Below are positions 17,842 to 29,969 of a stretch of 64,000 nucleotides of DNA, one piece after another. The stretch is from assembly GCF_000499845.2 (NCBI RefSeq), contig NC_023759.2:40715172-40779171 (forward strand), in the 5' to 3' direction. Positions within the stretch are counted from its first letter, which is position 1; each line of letters opens with the position of its first letter. The position numbers and the translations under genes are program-made. Source of the DNA: Phaseolus vulgaris (Eukaryota > Streptophyta > Magnoliopsida > Fabales > Fabaceae). The notes below the pieces were generated by a model. That model ran no database searches. It saw nothing but the letters and a program-made list of their open reading frames with translations, and was not told the origin of the DNA.

Positions 17842-19199
17842 GTTCTATATTTTTTTGGAATTCTATGTTTCTGAATTTTTTTTTATGTGATTTTCAGGCA
17901 GTGTTCTTCATCCTAAGTCATCCTATTGTGCTGCTTGTGCTGCTGTTGTTGCTTATCTTCAGGTTTTTAATTTTTTTTATGTAAAGTTATTTTTTTATTT
18001 ATTTCTGTTTTATATTTATGATTGGATGATTATGGTTTTGTAATATAATTTGTTTAGAATTTATTTTAGTTAATTATGTTAAGGAGTTACTAAATTATTG
18101 TTGGTTGGTTGTAATATAATTTGTTTAGACTTTAGTTTAGTTAATTATTTTAAGGAGTTAGTAAATTATTGTTATTATTTGATTGGGTGTTTTAATTTTT
18201 GTAGATAGTTATAATTTTTGTAAGATTTAAAAAAAATATTTATTTGTATGAAATGAATGATATTCAGAATGGAAACAAAATTTTTTAAAGTTTAGGTGAT
18301 TAAAGACAAGTGAATTTTTAAATTTTTGTATGAAATGTACAAAGTTATTATTTATTTAAAATTGAATTGTTTATAAAAAAGATTTACAAAATTTAATTTA
18401 GACAGAATAAAATTCAAAATTTTAAAAAAAAAATTATAGGGTTTTCAATTTTGTAGATTTATCATAATTTATTAATGTTATAATTAAAAAAATGTTTTAA
18501 AAATTTGTATTTCACATTAATTATTGGTGTTAGAATTAAATGTTATAAAAAAAATGATATACTAATTTAAAAAGTCAGAAAAACATTACATAAGAAATAT
18601 GAATTTTTAATAATAAATATACAAAGTTAATTTTTTTTTAACATTTAATTTAATTGTTTATAAGAGAATAGATAATTTTTTTAAATGAATATTTGTATTC
18701 TATGGTTAATATTTTTTTAAATTGGACATAAATTATTAATGTTATTAGTTGAAAAGATTTAAAAAAATATTTTTGTAATTTTTGTTATAAGATTTAATTG
18801 TTATAAGAAAAAAATATATGTATTTAAAATGAATATTTTTACAAGTGGAAATAGAAATTTGTAATTTGTAGGTTTTTTAAAAAGTAATTGATATTTTAGA
18901 AGTGCTATTTTTAATTGATATTTTAATTATAAATGTAGAAAGTAATTATTTATTTCAAAATAAATTGTTTATGAAACAGATTTAAAAATATTTTGATAGG
19001 GTTTTCATTTTTGTTAATTAAACATAATTTATTAATGTTATAATAAAAAACATTATAAAAATATTGTATTAATTAAAAATAACAGTAAAACTTTAAAGTA
19101 GAAATATCATTTTGAGTTTTTTTTTTTAATTTGTATTTCACATAAATTATTGGTGTTAGAATTAAATGTTAATAAAAAATGTTATAGTAATTTAAAAAG

Positions 19200-19617
19200 T
19201 CAGAATTGGCCTCATTACATAATGCTACAGATCATCAAATGTCGGGATAACAAGATGCCTCTCCCATATGCAAATTTGATAACGAAGATCTTGCACGTGT
19301 ATGGCTTTGACTTGTCCAATGAACAAGCAACAATGTTAGGCTGGAATCATTACATTGGCAAAAAAAGTATGACAAAATTAAATATATTCCAGTTCAATGA
19401 CATATGACAACTTGGTAGACCACAACGTGCAAACGAAGAAGATGATGAAGAGGATGAATTGCCACCACAAGATGATGAAGGTGGTCAACCTGAGGAGGAA
19501 AACCCCACTCAAAGGGAATGGTTAAATCAAATTTTGTCCGGCATAGAAAAGATGAATACCCGAATGGACAGAATGGAGGTTACTTTGGCTGACATTCGAC
19601 GTCATCAAGGCCATTGA
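19200..19617 (+). pseudogene. Truncated plant transposon-type protein (3' half)
   Basis: The frame starts abruptly with WPHYIMLQIIKCRDN and runs to the stop after ADIRRHQGH, closely matching the C-terminal 140 residues of the intact protein at 34364-35443. The 5' half is removed by the internal deletion of element C, and a TGA interrupts the frame after FQFNDI. The acidic EEDDEEDELPP tract and the coiled-coil-like end are retained. It is not expected to make a functional protein. Confidence 0.85.
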
Positions 19618-19827
19618 GTGTGTTATTATTATGTTATTGTCATTGTTATTTTTATTTCTAAGTTTCATGTTGAACATTGATGAATTGTGTTTGTTATTTT
19701 TGACGTTGACATTGTTATTGTTAAGGTTTTATGCTACTTTTCATGCTACTTATTTACATAATCATATTGTTTTTAATGCAACTTTTTACCATCTTATTAC
19801 TTCGACAGCACTGGTTAAGTGTCATTA

Positions 19828-20312
19828 ATGTCTGCGTATCACAACACGTCGTCATCTAGCTGTACTGGTTGTAGTGTGCAAAAACGTGGTACTTTTACCC
19901 ATGCTACTGGGACCACAAGTGCCTTCGTTGATCCTATTTGTGATTGTGGACAATTTGCTGTTTTGAGAATAGTGACAACACAAAAAAATATTGGAAAAAA
20001 ATTTTGGGTTGTCCCAACTACAAGGTAAAATTTATTCAATTAGGTTTCAAACAAACTTAAGAATGTTATTTTAAACTTATTCATTGTTCAATTTTATTGT
20101 TTTCTTCAAAACAGATTAGAAGTGACATGGTTCTAGGCTGTAATTTTTTCAAATGGTGCATTGAAGACGTTGCTGATGAAAAAGATGAAATTATTATGGA
20201 ATAAGATATGTCTTCTAGAAAACCGTTTGAAGGTCTCCACAAGAAGGATTCAAATGTTATTACTGGGAATGTCTTTTCTTTTTCTAATTAACATTATTAT
20301 GTTCTTCATGTA
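19828..20312 (+). pseudogene. GRF zinc-finger membrane protein, frameshifted copy
   Basis: Relative of the intact gene at 33658-34152. Exon 1 (19828-20024) is one base short, so the frame is lost just before the WGC cysteine. Exon 2 begins near 20115 (SDMVLGCNFFKW) and a small deletion creates TAA at 20202. The remaining sequence up to about 20312 still matches the part coding the hydrophobic C-terminus. It is the cargo end of the deleted element C. Confidence 0.85.
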
Positions 20313-20826
20313 ATGACTTTATATTATATATTTTGACACCTACTTAATATTCATGTTATATTCTAAATTTCTATTTTCTTTTTAAAATATATTCATTTTG
20401 CTATTCATAATAATGGAAATTATTATTAAAATTAATTTTATATATATTTGTATATATATAACATAACATAATTTATAAAATCATTTATAATATTAAAATT
20501 ATGTAAATAAATTAACTTAAATAAAAATAATTCTTAATTAATAAAATGTTAAATAATATAATTATACTTTAATTTTAAATTATAATTAACTAAAATATGA
20601 AATAGGATTAATCATTCTTTATTCTTTTTTTATATAAAGGGTAAAATCGTAATCTTACAAATTTTACTATTCAAAATATATTAAAATACTCTCACAACTA
20701 TCACATCATTCACAATTTCCAATAAACTTTCTTAGCACATCCACTCTAACATACTCAAATCCAAACAACCTCAACTTTTTTCACACTTCCACTCCCACTC
20801 ACCCTCAACTTTCCACTCCCCCACAC

Positions 20827-20894
20827 CCTCTAATCCAAACACACCCTAAAAAAAAAAGAGCCTCTAATCCAAACACACCCTAAAAGAAAAAGAG
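20827..20894. repeat. 34-bp tandem duplication across element C right end
   Basis: The block CCTCTAATCCAAACACACCC plus TAAAA and a purine tail ending AGAG occurs twice in a row (20827-20860 and 20861-20894). It covers the last 20 bp of the element and 14 bp of flank. Confidence 0.85.
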
Positions 20895-21369
20895 TATATT
20901 TATTTGAGCATGTGATAAATGAAAAGAGTACACTTTGTGAAAAGAAGGTATACAGTTATTGCTAGGATTCTTCTGTGATTCGATAAACAATGCCTTCAAC
21001 AATTGCTTTGGTAAAACTAAAATTTAAAAACCAAAAATGAAATAAAAATCTGAAGTTGGTGTTTAGCCTCCACGCTTACAGCAAAAACTGGTGATTAAGA
21101 TAATAGTCATAATGGTGTTGTAAAATAAGATAATCATAATGGTTAGTAAAACTTGATGTTGCCTTCTCAGATTTAGTTTTTGCACGTGTTAATAAGATAA
21201 TCATAATTCTTAATATCACCTAATGCAAATATCCTGTAAAGATATAATTGATACCTAAAGTTTCTGATGGATAAATAAAGCAAAACAATTGGGATTTCCT
21301 CTTTGACTCTGTATTATAATGCTTCAAAATTCTTGTACATAAAAAAAAATGTTTCCTGAATTCAATTAC

Positions 21370-21965
21370 AAGATCCACTGCAACACATTTCATCAACTTC
21401 GACATGTAACTAGTGTTGTTGCAAAACCTCTAACACTTGAGTCAAATGTGACAAATGATCAGACCAAGTGGTGTTATAGACTAAGATATTGTTAGAGACA
21501 AGGACGAATTGACGAAGAAAAACCTGAAAAATATGATTCGTGAGTGTCTGGAAAGAGGAAACGGCGTTTGATTTCACGAACTTTAGAAGTCATTCGTAGT
21601 GACCTTGGTGAGTACGAAAAGTCGTTCTATAACGGTCCTTTCCTTTGGCTTTACTAACAGCTGGTGGTACTTAGAGCACAGGTAAACCTTGAAAAATAGT
21701 GGGCGCCATGAAGCTCATCTAACAATGTTGGCGGCCGGAATTGGAAAACAATCTTCGACGATCACCACATTTAAGGCACGATAGTTAGTACAAAATCACT
21801 ACGACCTATCTTTCTTCTTCACAAGTATGTCCAATGAAGAAAAAAAATATACTAGTATTGTGCTGAATTAGCCCTTCTTGCATCAACTCAGAGACAATCT
21901 TCTCAATTTCAGTCTTATAATGGAAAGGGTAACAATAGGGGCGTATCTTCAATGGTGGTAAACCC
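21370..21965 (-). pseudogene. Decayed Ty3/gypsy reverse transcriptase
   Basis: Minus-strand sequence read across frames gives IRPYCYP, then EIEKIVSELMQEGLIQ, then FRTHQGHYE, then LRQFVLVSNNILVYN, in the order expected for a gypsy reverse transcriptase. The catalytic pair of Asp in the DDIL motif has become NN (SNNIL), and several stops and frameshifts are present. No LTRs or other pol domains were recognised nearby. It is an old dead fragment between element C and the tryptophan synthase gene. Confidence 0.8.
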
Positions 21966-22872
21966 TATGGATTTTGAAAGACAGAAGCAAATTGCTGAAG
22001 AATAGTCATAATGTCCAAAATGCAGCTATGGATGCATATTAACAAAAAGGTCATCGGTAGAGGCAGAAGCCATCTCAGAATGGAGAATAAATACAACAGA
22101 GACGACATCTTTGTCGTGAAGATGAAAGGGATGACAAAACTGATCTGGGTCGTGTGACTGTGCCAAGGAAACAAGTTTCTATCCCACCACGTCGAGCAAG
22201 TGGCACAATAGTCTTAGGATGAGATTGACTCTTAAAACTTGGTGACAGCAACCCAAAGTCTTTCAAACAAGTGTTTTCTGTCATAGATACAACAAAAACA
22301 CCAAATGTAACCGTTCCCAAACAACAATCAGAAACATTTTAGAGTTAAATTAATTCCCCTTGATACCATATAACAGATATGATAATTTTCAACAAGTCCA
22401 GAGAATTTCAAAAAATAAGGTACAAAAAAAGATGAGAACCCAAAGTCTGGGAATGACGTTTGGTCATGGGGAATAAACAATGAGGAAGGGAATAACCAAA
22501 AAATCAAATACATTCCAATTGCATTTTCCTATTCTTTTTATGCCTCAGCAATCCTAAGTTTCCATGTCTCAATGGGTCCCTGTGCCACGTGGCTGGTCCC
22601 ACTCACTTCTTGCTCTTCTAATAGAAGATGGTGTCCTTCCTCCAACAAATGATTAATTCACCATGTTGGCACAGCACAATAGAGAGCAAGGAGACAAAAT
22701 TTACATGGACATTTATTTGAGTAACTAAGAAATCCCATCATAATTGAAAAGGAACAAAATTTGCTGATACACTATATCATGATCAGAAAAAAAAATTGAA
22801 CCACATTGTTATTCAAATCCAATATCTATGATGACGATAACTATTAGAAGTTTGAGCTCTTAAAGCTTATTT
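21966..22872. other. Intergenic, 3' side of tryptophan synthase gene
   Basis: Part of 21966-22350 may belong to the same decayed gypsy element, but no domain was recognised. The 22560-22872 stretch is presumably the 3' flank/UTR of the minus-strand gene. No other gene is supported. Confidence 0.4.
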
Positions 22873-25800
22873 TTAAGGAAGTGCCTCCTTTAAGGAGCGG
22901 GTGAAAGCTTCCAGTTCTTTCAATCCTTCTTCAGGAGATTTGGCTTCTCCAAGCACCTTCACCATAGCACTGCCAACAATCACACCATCAGCTCCCCATC
23001 CTGCTACCTGTATCAAAGTATATACTCCATTATTAACCAAATGACTGAGGTACAAGCATACAAACAAACATATGGACTGAGAACTAACCTGTTTAACATG
23101 CTCGGGCTTTGATATTCCAAAACCAACAGCCACAGGTTTAGTTGTTGCCTGAATTGCAATTAAAAAAAAAAGGATTAAACAACAAGTATAAATATTGAGA
23201 TTAACCAAGTTCAGTGGTAGACTATTGTCTTTATCATAATTGATCTGATACCAGCTCCTGCAAGCAAAGAGAAGTGACAGGACCAGAGTAGGGAGGGAAA
23301 GAGAATTGAATTTTTATCAAGTGACCAGAAGACATCCACCACATCATACAAGATACAAATAGAGTTGAGACCAAGATTAAAAAGACAAACCTCTTTGATT
23401 TCCTGCAGAAGAGACTGAACATTACCACTAACTGATGATCGGGCTCCTGTGACCCCCACCGAGCTCACCTAAATTAAATAATGGTTAATGACATTTGCCA
23501 GCAGATGATGAAATGAGGTATGCAGGATATCTTCTGTTTTCACGATCACAGTATATTTGTATCCAATTTCCAAAAACTTTGGAATCAAGCCTATAAACCC
23601 AGTTTGAAGTGTGAACTAAATAAATTGTTTGAAAACCCATACCTTTTCCAAGTTCTAGGCGCAAAAATATATCAAAATCAAATGTTTAGAAATGTCAACA
23701 TGCAGTAATATGAGCAAACTTGAACAAATTAAAAATTAATTACAAAAAAAAGCATGAACGCAAGATAACACCAAACTTTCGTAAAATAAGGTCAACAAAA
23801 TATCGTTGTCAATTTCTATGACTGGCTACTGCAAAAAAGAATGTCCTAATCCAGCCTAATAAATACTTCAAAAAGCTACCTTCAAACAGAGAAGGTCAAA
23901 GGCAACTGTACCAACTACAAACAATAGTTTTGTCTCCTTGGGGGTCAAAGAGAAGGTCAAAGTGAAAGTTAATAAAAAGAGGAATAACTAAAGTCATTGG
24001 CATTTTGCATTCGACACTGGTTTCTTTAAAGATGAGGCATCAGTAATGGTTCAAGAGTTCTTGGAATATGCCAAATGCAAGAAAACAACATTAAAAAAAA
24101 TTATTCTTATTTCACCAGCTTAAAAGCAGATCAAATTTGCTTTCTAATATCAAAGAAGGGAAACAGTTGATGAATGGCTAACTTCTTATCCACGCAGTAC
24201 ACAAATAAGAAGTTTGGAAAAAAAAATATGGAACACAAATAAGCAGATAATGGAGTTATATGAAAACTAAGAAGGGGAGCCTAAAAACAGAAGTTAATAA
24301 GGTTGAAAGAAGCTCATACAAGATACACAAATCCTTCTGCTGCGTCAACAATAGCCTTCATTCGGTCCTTTGGAGTGGTAGGTGTTGTGAGGAGTACCTT
24401 AACGATATCAAAGAAGTAAATATACCAAATCAATTAGATATATAAACATACAAAGATTAATTTATCCAAACAAAATTAAAAAGAAAATATATTATAAAAT
24501 GTTAACCAATATAAAATAACATTTGTATAATATTGCAAGATGTATAATGCAATAGAATGGAATGACGTTAATCACAACAAAACTTCATATCTCCACAATA
24601 ACCACCATGTCTCCTTTGGTGTGGTTAACTACTGGATTTCATATTTATGAAGAAAAAAGATTCACCACTAGTTTTCAATCATTGGGATCAATGGTATAAG
24701 AATATTAATTTGAAATCCAAAACAAATGCAAGAGATAATTTAACAGTAAGCAAACCAGTTCGATTCCATTTTTCTTAGCCTCCGCCCTAAGAGTCTCCGT
24801 CTCCTCCAGAGGGACATCCGGAACCACAAGCCCTGTATACATATGGCAAAGAAAAGAATATCATCCTCATTACCACACTACAGGAAAAAGAGACAAAATA
24901 AAAACAAGATCTTATTTCATAATTTTCCATTTGAACGAAGAAGCTGATATAGAAGCTGAAATGAGGACTAGGCAGGAGAGTGAAGAGACATTTTCTCCTA
25001 TAATGATAAATATTTAAATTACCGAAACCAAAAATCTAATTTTAAATATATTACATGGTGTATGTAATTGAATTGGAACTGCTTCCTTATCTTGTCTATC
25101 CATTTTACAATATTGAATTATCATAGAACTGATACAGAAATTAGACCCAAGAGAAACATGGCATAATGTAAAACTTTGGCAAATCGTTACTTGTGTTAAG
25201 TCATACCATGTACGCCAGTTTCTCTTATGAGGGACATAAATCCCCCAGTACCGCGCTTCAGTATTGGATTGTAATATGTAAACAGTGCAATTGGACATGA
25301 CAATTGCGGAATAACCTGCCAAATCAATCATTGCAAAGGATCGTCAGTTCAGGGAGCTAAGAGAAGATACACATGACAAAGCAATTAGAAATTATTTCTG
25401 AACTACCCTTCCTTATAAATAGGAATAATTGTTTTAATGAGGTAACAATGGACAAAAATATCTCTCTCCAAAGGTTCAACTTTTGGGAAGTCTAGCGTAG
25501 CATAGGAAATTAGATACGTGTATCATTTATCCTAGATTTAAGGGATATTCTTTCCGGATTTCCTGTCACCTCCAGTATCTATATATCGAGGTACAATAAA
25601 GTATTGCTTAAGTGAATTGAATTGGTACAAGGCATTCAAGTTTATTCTTCTATTCTGGTTTCAAGTACGAAAAGGGATATAGGATGGATAGGCCTCACTC
25701 ATTCAAATTTCATAACAATCTAGCAACATTGGTTGCTTGCACAGCTAACTTGTCAATTGAAGAAATGAAAATTAATTGCTAAATCATTAGCTGTTGACAT

Positions 25801-26630
25801 TGATAACTAATAAATGACAAGGAGTTACATAATTACCTCCTTCAACATGGAAATGATTGCATTTAAATTGGTTCCCTTTGCAAGAGATCTTGTAGCAGCA
25901 GCCTGAAGAGAAAGATGGTTCAGTTTGAGAGTCAGGTGGTATAAGTATCACAAGAACAAAAAAAATAAAGCATCAAACCTGGATAACAGGACCATCTGCC
26001 AAAGGATCAGAATATGGAACACCTAGCTCAATTATGTCAGACCCGCATGAATCAAGCACTTTTAGTGCTTCTGCTGTGGTTGAAAGGTCAGGATCACCGG
26101 CTGTGATATATGGTATGAAAGCCACCTTGACACAAATATACTTCTTAAAAAATACTCATTTGGAAGTCAGAATAGCTCTGACTCTGAGACTCATATCTCT
26201 TTGCAATAAACTTGATACGGTACTAAAAATAACCAACCAACACACAACGATAATCACCAATATACCAACACCAACCCATTATATAATCAGGCAGATAAAA
26301 GTCATTTATTTGAAAAGGCACAGAAAATTAGATTTATCAAAACTAAAAGGCAACTACGCAACACGTTGCTATTAAGTTGAAATGTGAGACAAAGGAAAAC
26401 ATGGCAAGCATGGAACCCATACAACTTGAAAAATAAGTGCTTACTTTTCCTTCTTTTTTCAGTCTGGTGAATGTTTCAGAGAGTCCCGGAGCTTCCATGG
26501 TCCTCATAGCAGCCACTGGAGTGTATCTCTTCACAGAGATTAAAGCCTTCTTAGAGGAAAAACAAACATGGAAACCGACCTGAGGTTTCTTCAATTGCAA
26601 GAAGCAACTTGAGTTGAGGGCAAGAGCCAT
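22873..26630 (-). CDS. TSA1: Tryptophan synthase alpha chain, plastid
   Basis: It cleaves indole-3-glycerol phosphate to indole and glyceraldehyde-3-phosphate, the penultimate step of tryptophan synthesis, working with the beta chain in the plastid (family knowledge). Nine exons: 26630-26445, 26125-25979, 25902-25837, 25315-25207, 24832-24756, 24397-24320, 23468-23391, 23148-23089 and 23007-22873. They total 936 nt, 311 aa, all GT-AG with consistent phase. The first ~45 residues are Ser/Lys-rich without acidic residues, as in a plastid transit peptide. The TIM-barrel motif [16 protein letters not shown] holds the catalytic Glu (E95) and Asp (D106). The GAR, VGFGIS and GSAMV phosphate-binding loop segments are in place. 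The transit peptide favours TSA over the cytosolic indole synthase paralogue. No defects were seen. Confidence 0.95.
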
Positions 26631-27140
26631 AAAATTGATAATTACTGAAATTTCACATAAAATTAAGCATAAGGGTTCCCAACAGAAGAAAAACTCATGA
26701 CCACGATGTTACAGAAACCCAGAAAATGAATCTTCACGGAAAACAAAAAAAAAATGCACCAAATCCAACCCTTCAATGTCCACAAAATTTACAGCATTGC
26801 ATTGGTTTGACAAATCCCTAGAACATTCTAGAAACCCATTGAACAATGATAAAGCTTTCACCATAACCAATTGGATAAATGCTAAAGCACAGAAGCAAAT
26901 AATACCAACACATCCATTTTCACAACTCATCCTAACCAAAACACACTGTTTTCTGAAAAAGGAAAACGGAGATTTGAATTCAACGAAAGTACATACAGAA
27001 TTTTGGTACCTAACAATCAAAATAAGTGAAAATGAAAGCTGAAAAGGACACAGAATCGGAGAATGACCTGATTCTTTTATGTTGGGTTTCTTCTCTCCTT
27101 CCTGAATGTGAGTCCTATTCTGTGCCTCTTGCAACCCTTC

Positions 27141-27151
27141 CTTTATATATA
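27141..27151 (-). promoter_or_regulatory. Candidate TATA box of tryptophan synthase gene
   Basis: On the minus strand CTATATATAAAG lies about 510 bp upstream of the ATG. A long leader or a 5' UTR intron would be needed between them, so the assignment is tentative. Confidence 0.35.
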
Positions 27152-27159
27152 GTATTCAG

Positions 27160-29000
27160 TTTCTCTATTCACCTTTTCTCAGACATGTGGACGATAAAGA
27201 AATTCAAGTTATTGGAAATTAAATAAGCTATAAATTGAATGGGTATACAAATATATGAATACCTTTTTCACCCATTTCAGGACCAATAACTTTTATTCAT
27301 TCAACGTTTCTGCCTCTATTCAGCCGGGAAATGAATTTGCTACGAATGGGATAAAGTTTATGTATGGACATGACACACCTAATCAAAATATTATGACTTT
27401 TTTTTCTGTGCTAATTTTATTTAATATATGGTTAATTGAACATTAGAATTCAATGGTAGGTAATACATAAGAATAAGGATAATAATACTCTCCATTATTT
27501 TTAAGAGTTATATTATTAATTAGTCAATTAAGATTAATATAAATGTAAGTTTTAAAGTAATTATTAAAAACTTAATAATTTTGTCATATATGTTAATTCA
27601 TACTTATATTGTGATATAAAAATATTACTATAATTAATATTGGTTAATTATTTTTTTAACAATTTTAATATTCCTTTTACTCCCTTTTATATGATTTTAG
27701 GCTTTTTTTTTAATATGGGAGAGAGTGAGAGAGGAGGGAGTGAAAAAAAACAAAGTAAAGTTGTTTAGAGAGTAAAAAGTAAGACCTATACGAGGTGGCA
27801 GAGACAGGTAAAAAATGTACAGAAAGAAAGTACCAACTACTCATTAATGTACTTTCTATGTTTGGTGTGCATGTGTGTATGAGTTAGGATTATATGTTTA
27901 AGGAAAATAAATTATATTACTTAAAGAACAATTAATTAAATTAATTTGGTTTTATTTTGTATGTTTAAGCATACAGGAAACTTTCAAACTTAAAGCATAT
28001 GTTTTTTTTAATAAATGCATGTGATAAAAAAAAACTTACATATTGAGTTCCATCCAAATAATTTTATATATTAGTTTAATATTGTTTTTATAAGTTGAAG
28101 TTTAGAAGTAAGCATAGTACTCACTCTTACATTAAAAAAAATTATATTTATCAAGTTGGTCGTAAAAAACGTATTTCAAAGGGGATTCCATTTAGAGAAT
28201 AAACGTCATTCTCGAACTTGAATTTATCCGGCATATTTGTAATTTGCTTAGGGAATTAATTTATATACCTAACGGCATCCAAGTACAAAAAGCAAATTTA
28301 TGTGGGGACAGTTTACCCATAATATATAAGTTGCCCAACTAGGGAGAGTCCTTATTCCTCGTGAGTTCGGAACCCATATGTTTTGCAAGCAAAAAGTCTA
28401 ACACACAATTTCATGAAGGCATCATTAAGTTGTTCGTAGTTGTGAGAGTTAAGGCTACCTCACATTCTCACACTCAAGTTCTTATCGCAACTCAAGAGGT
28501 CGTGCCCAGAGGAATTTGAGTCGATGTCTTGAGCTCAATTTATCTTCTTTGATGATTGCTTAGAAGATGATTTATCTGAGTGTGTTAAGCTGGTTTCATC
28601 TGGTTTTTATCTTTGTTATTCTTTTTTGGATTGGTTAGGATGAGCAAATTAGTTGTAAGGACAATTTGGAACGGATCAATTGCTTTGGCAACTCCTTTGC
28701 TTTTTTTCTTCTCGTCCTTCGTTTAGCGTTTCAGTCAAAATTTCTTGAAGGGTTCATGGATGTCATTATCTCTGCACAAAGTGAACAAACACAAACATAT
28801 AAGCAGAAACACGTTAAGAAGTTGTTAAGTAGGATTTTTTTCAAGAAAGTTGATCGAACATGGACAATATTTTCAAATACTCCTTGGTCATCATCGACCT
28901 TGACCATACATGATAACATGTTAGATTATGGGTCTAATATAATTGAACTCGAGGAGTGTCGTTGTCATAGAGGTATGGATGACCCTCTTTTCTAATTATA
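27160..29000. other. Intergenic, no gene recognised
   Basis: AT-rich, with a GA-rich stretch near 27720. A short open frame near 28666-28995 starts with TTG and resembles no family I recognise. The right edge is the ACT target site of the CACTA element. Confidence 0.4.
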
Positions 29001-29099
29001 ACTCACTAGTACAAAATATAAAAACGACAAACCTTTATTTAATGCATTTTTACGGTTAGACGTTGTCATTCAAAACGAGGTAGCATTTTTTAAATTAAC

Positions 29100-29245
29100 T
29101 TCATTTAAGAATGCGGCTATTTCTAATAGTCACATTTTTAAACAATGCGCTTTGATTTAAGAATGTGGCTATTTGTAATAGCCGCATTCTTAAATCACAA
29201 CGCTTTGTCTAAGAATGACACTTTACCTAATAGACGCATTCTTAA
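29100..29245. repeat. CACTA subterminal repeats, left
   Basis: Direct and inverted units such as AAGAATGCGGCTATTTCTAA, AAGAATGTGGCTATTTGTAA and TAATAGCCGCATTCTTAAA alternate. CACTA transposases bind such motifs. The matching set at the right end is at 41370-41690. Confidence 0.75.
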
Positions 29246-29969
29246 AACATTTTTTACCCTAACTCTGAAGTGCGCCACGTATGCTTTCATACTTGCTTTC
29301 TTCTTGGCGCTTCGTTTTCTCTCTGTTTATGCTCTCGTGCTTCCTCTCTTCTTCTGCAAGCCTTCATTGTCTTCTTCGTGTCATTGTAAGTTAATTTCGA
29401 GCTCTCTTTGTTCTTCACCATTGCTCGAAGATCACCACCGTTTCATTGCCTGTTGTTTGGGTTTTTATTGTGTCGTATTTACTTTGTCACTGTTGCCGCC
29501 TTCGTTGTCGTCGTCGTTGCTGCCAGTCTTGCGTCACTCTTCACCACCACCGTTGTCTTCATGCACAAGGTTGGTGGTGTTTTAATTTTTTTTTTTAATG
29601 TTATTAATTTGTTTATTTTTTATTTTTTATAATTTTTATTTTTTAAATTTATATTATTTTTATGTTTAGGTTAGAATAGAATTATTAAATTATTAGATGG
29701 TACATAAATTTATATTATTTAATATTTATAATTAATTTAATAATTTTTAATTTGTATATTTAGTATTTATTATAATTTGTATTTATTATTAATTTATATT
29801 ATGTTAGTTGTTAGTTTAGAATAGAATTATTGTGTTGGTATTGAGTCTGAGGGTGTTCGACCATCGGCAATTAATACGTGTTAGTATTAAGTCTGGGGGT
29901 GTTCGACCCTCGGCAAACGTGAGATAGAACACTCATTAGAAAACACCTTAATGACTATTACAAAATATA

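Larger units (their letters stand above)
16886..20846 (+). mobile_element. PIF/Harbinger-like element C (internally deleted)
   Basis: The ends are GGCTTCGTTTGGATTCAG and, inverted, GGGTGTGTTTGGATTAGAGG. The flanking target duplication is TAA (16883-16885 and 20847-20849), the PIF/Harbinger signature. It is a reverse-orientation relative of element B: its left arm matches B's right arm (palindrome cluster, AT-rich tandem units), and its right part matches B's passenger-gene end. The transposase and Myb/SANT genes are missing; the break lies near 19205. It must be mobilised in trans, if at all. Confidence 0.85.

Noticed and set aside
28666..28995. 109-codon open frame beside the CACTA left end
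   Set aside because: It starts with TTG, resembles no known family and sits in AT-rich DNA; a gene is not supported.
29145..29632. Leu/Ser-rich open frames inside the CACTA 5' region
   Set aside because: Low-complexity CT-rich leader of the transposon; no resemblance to a transposase domain.
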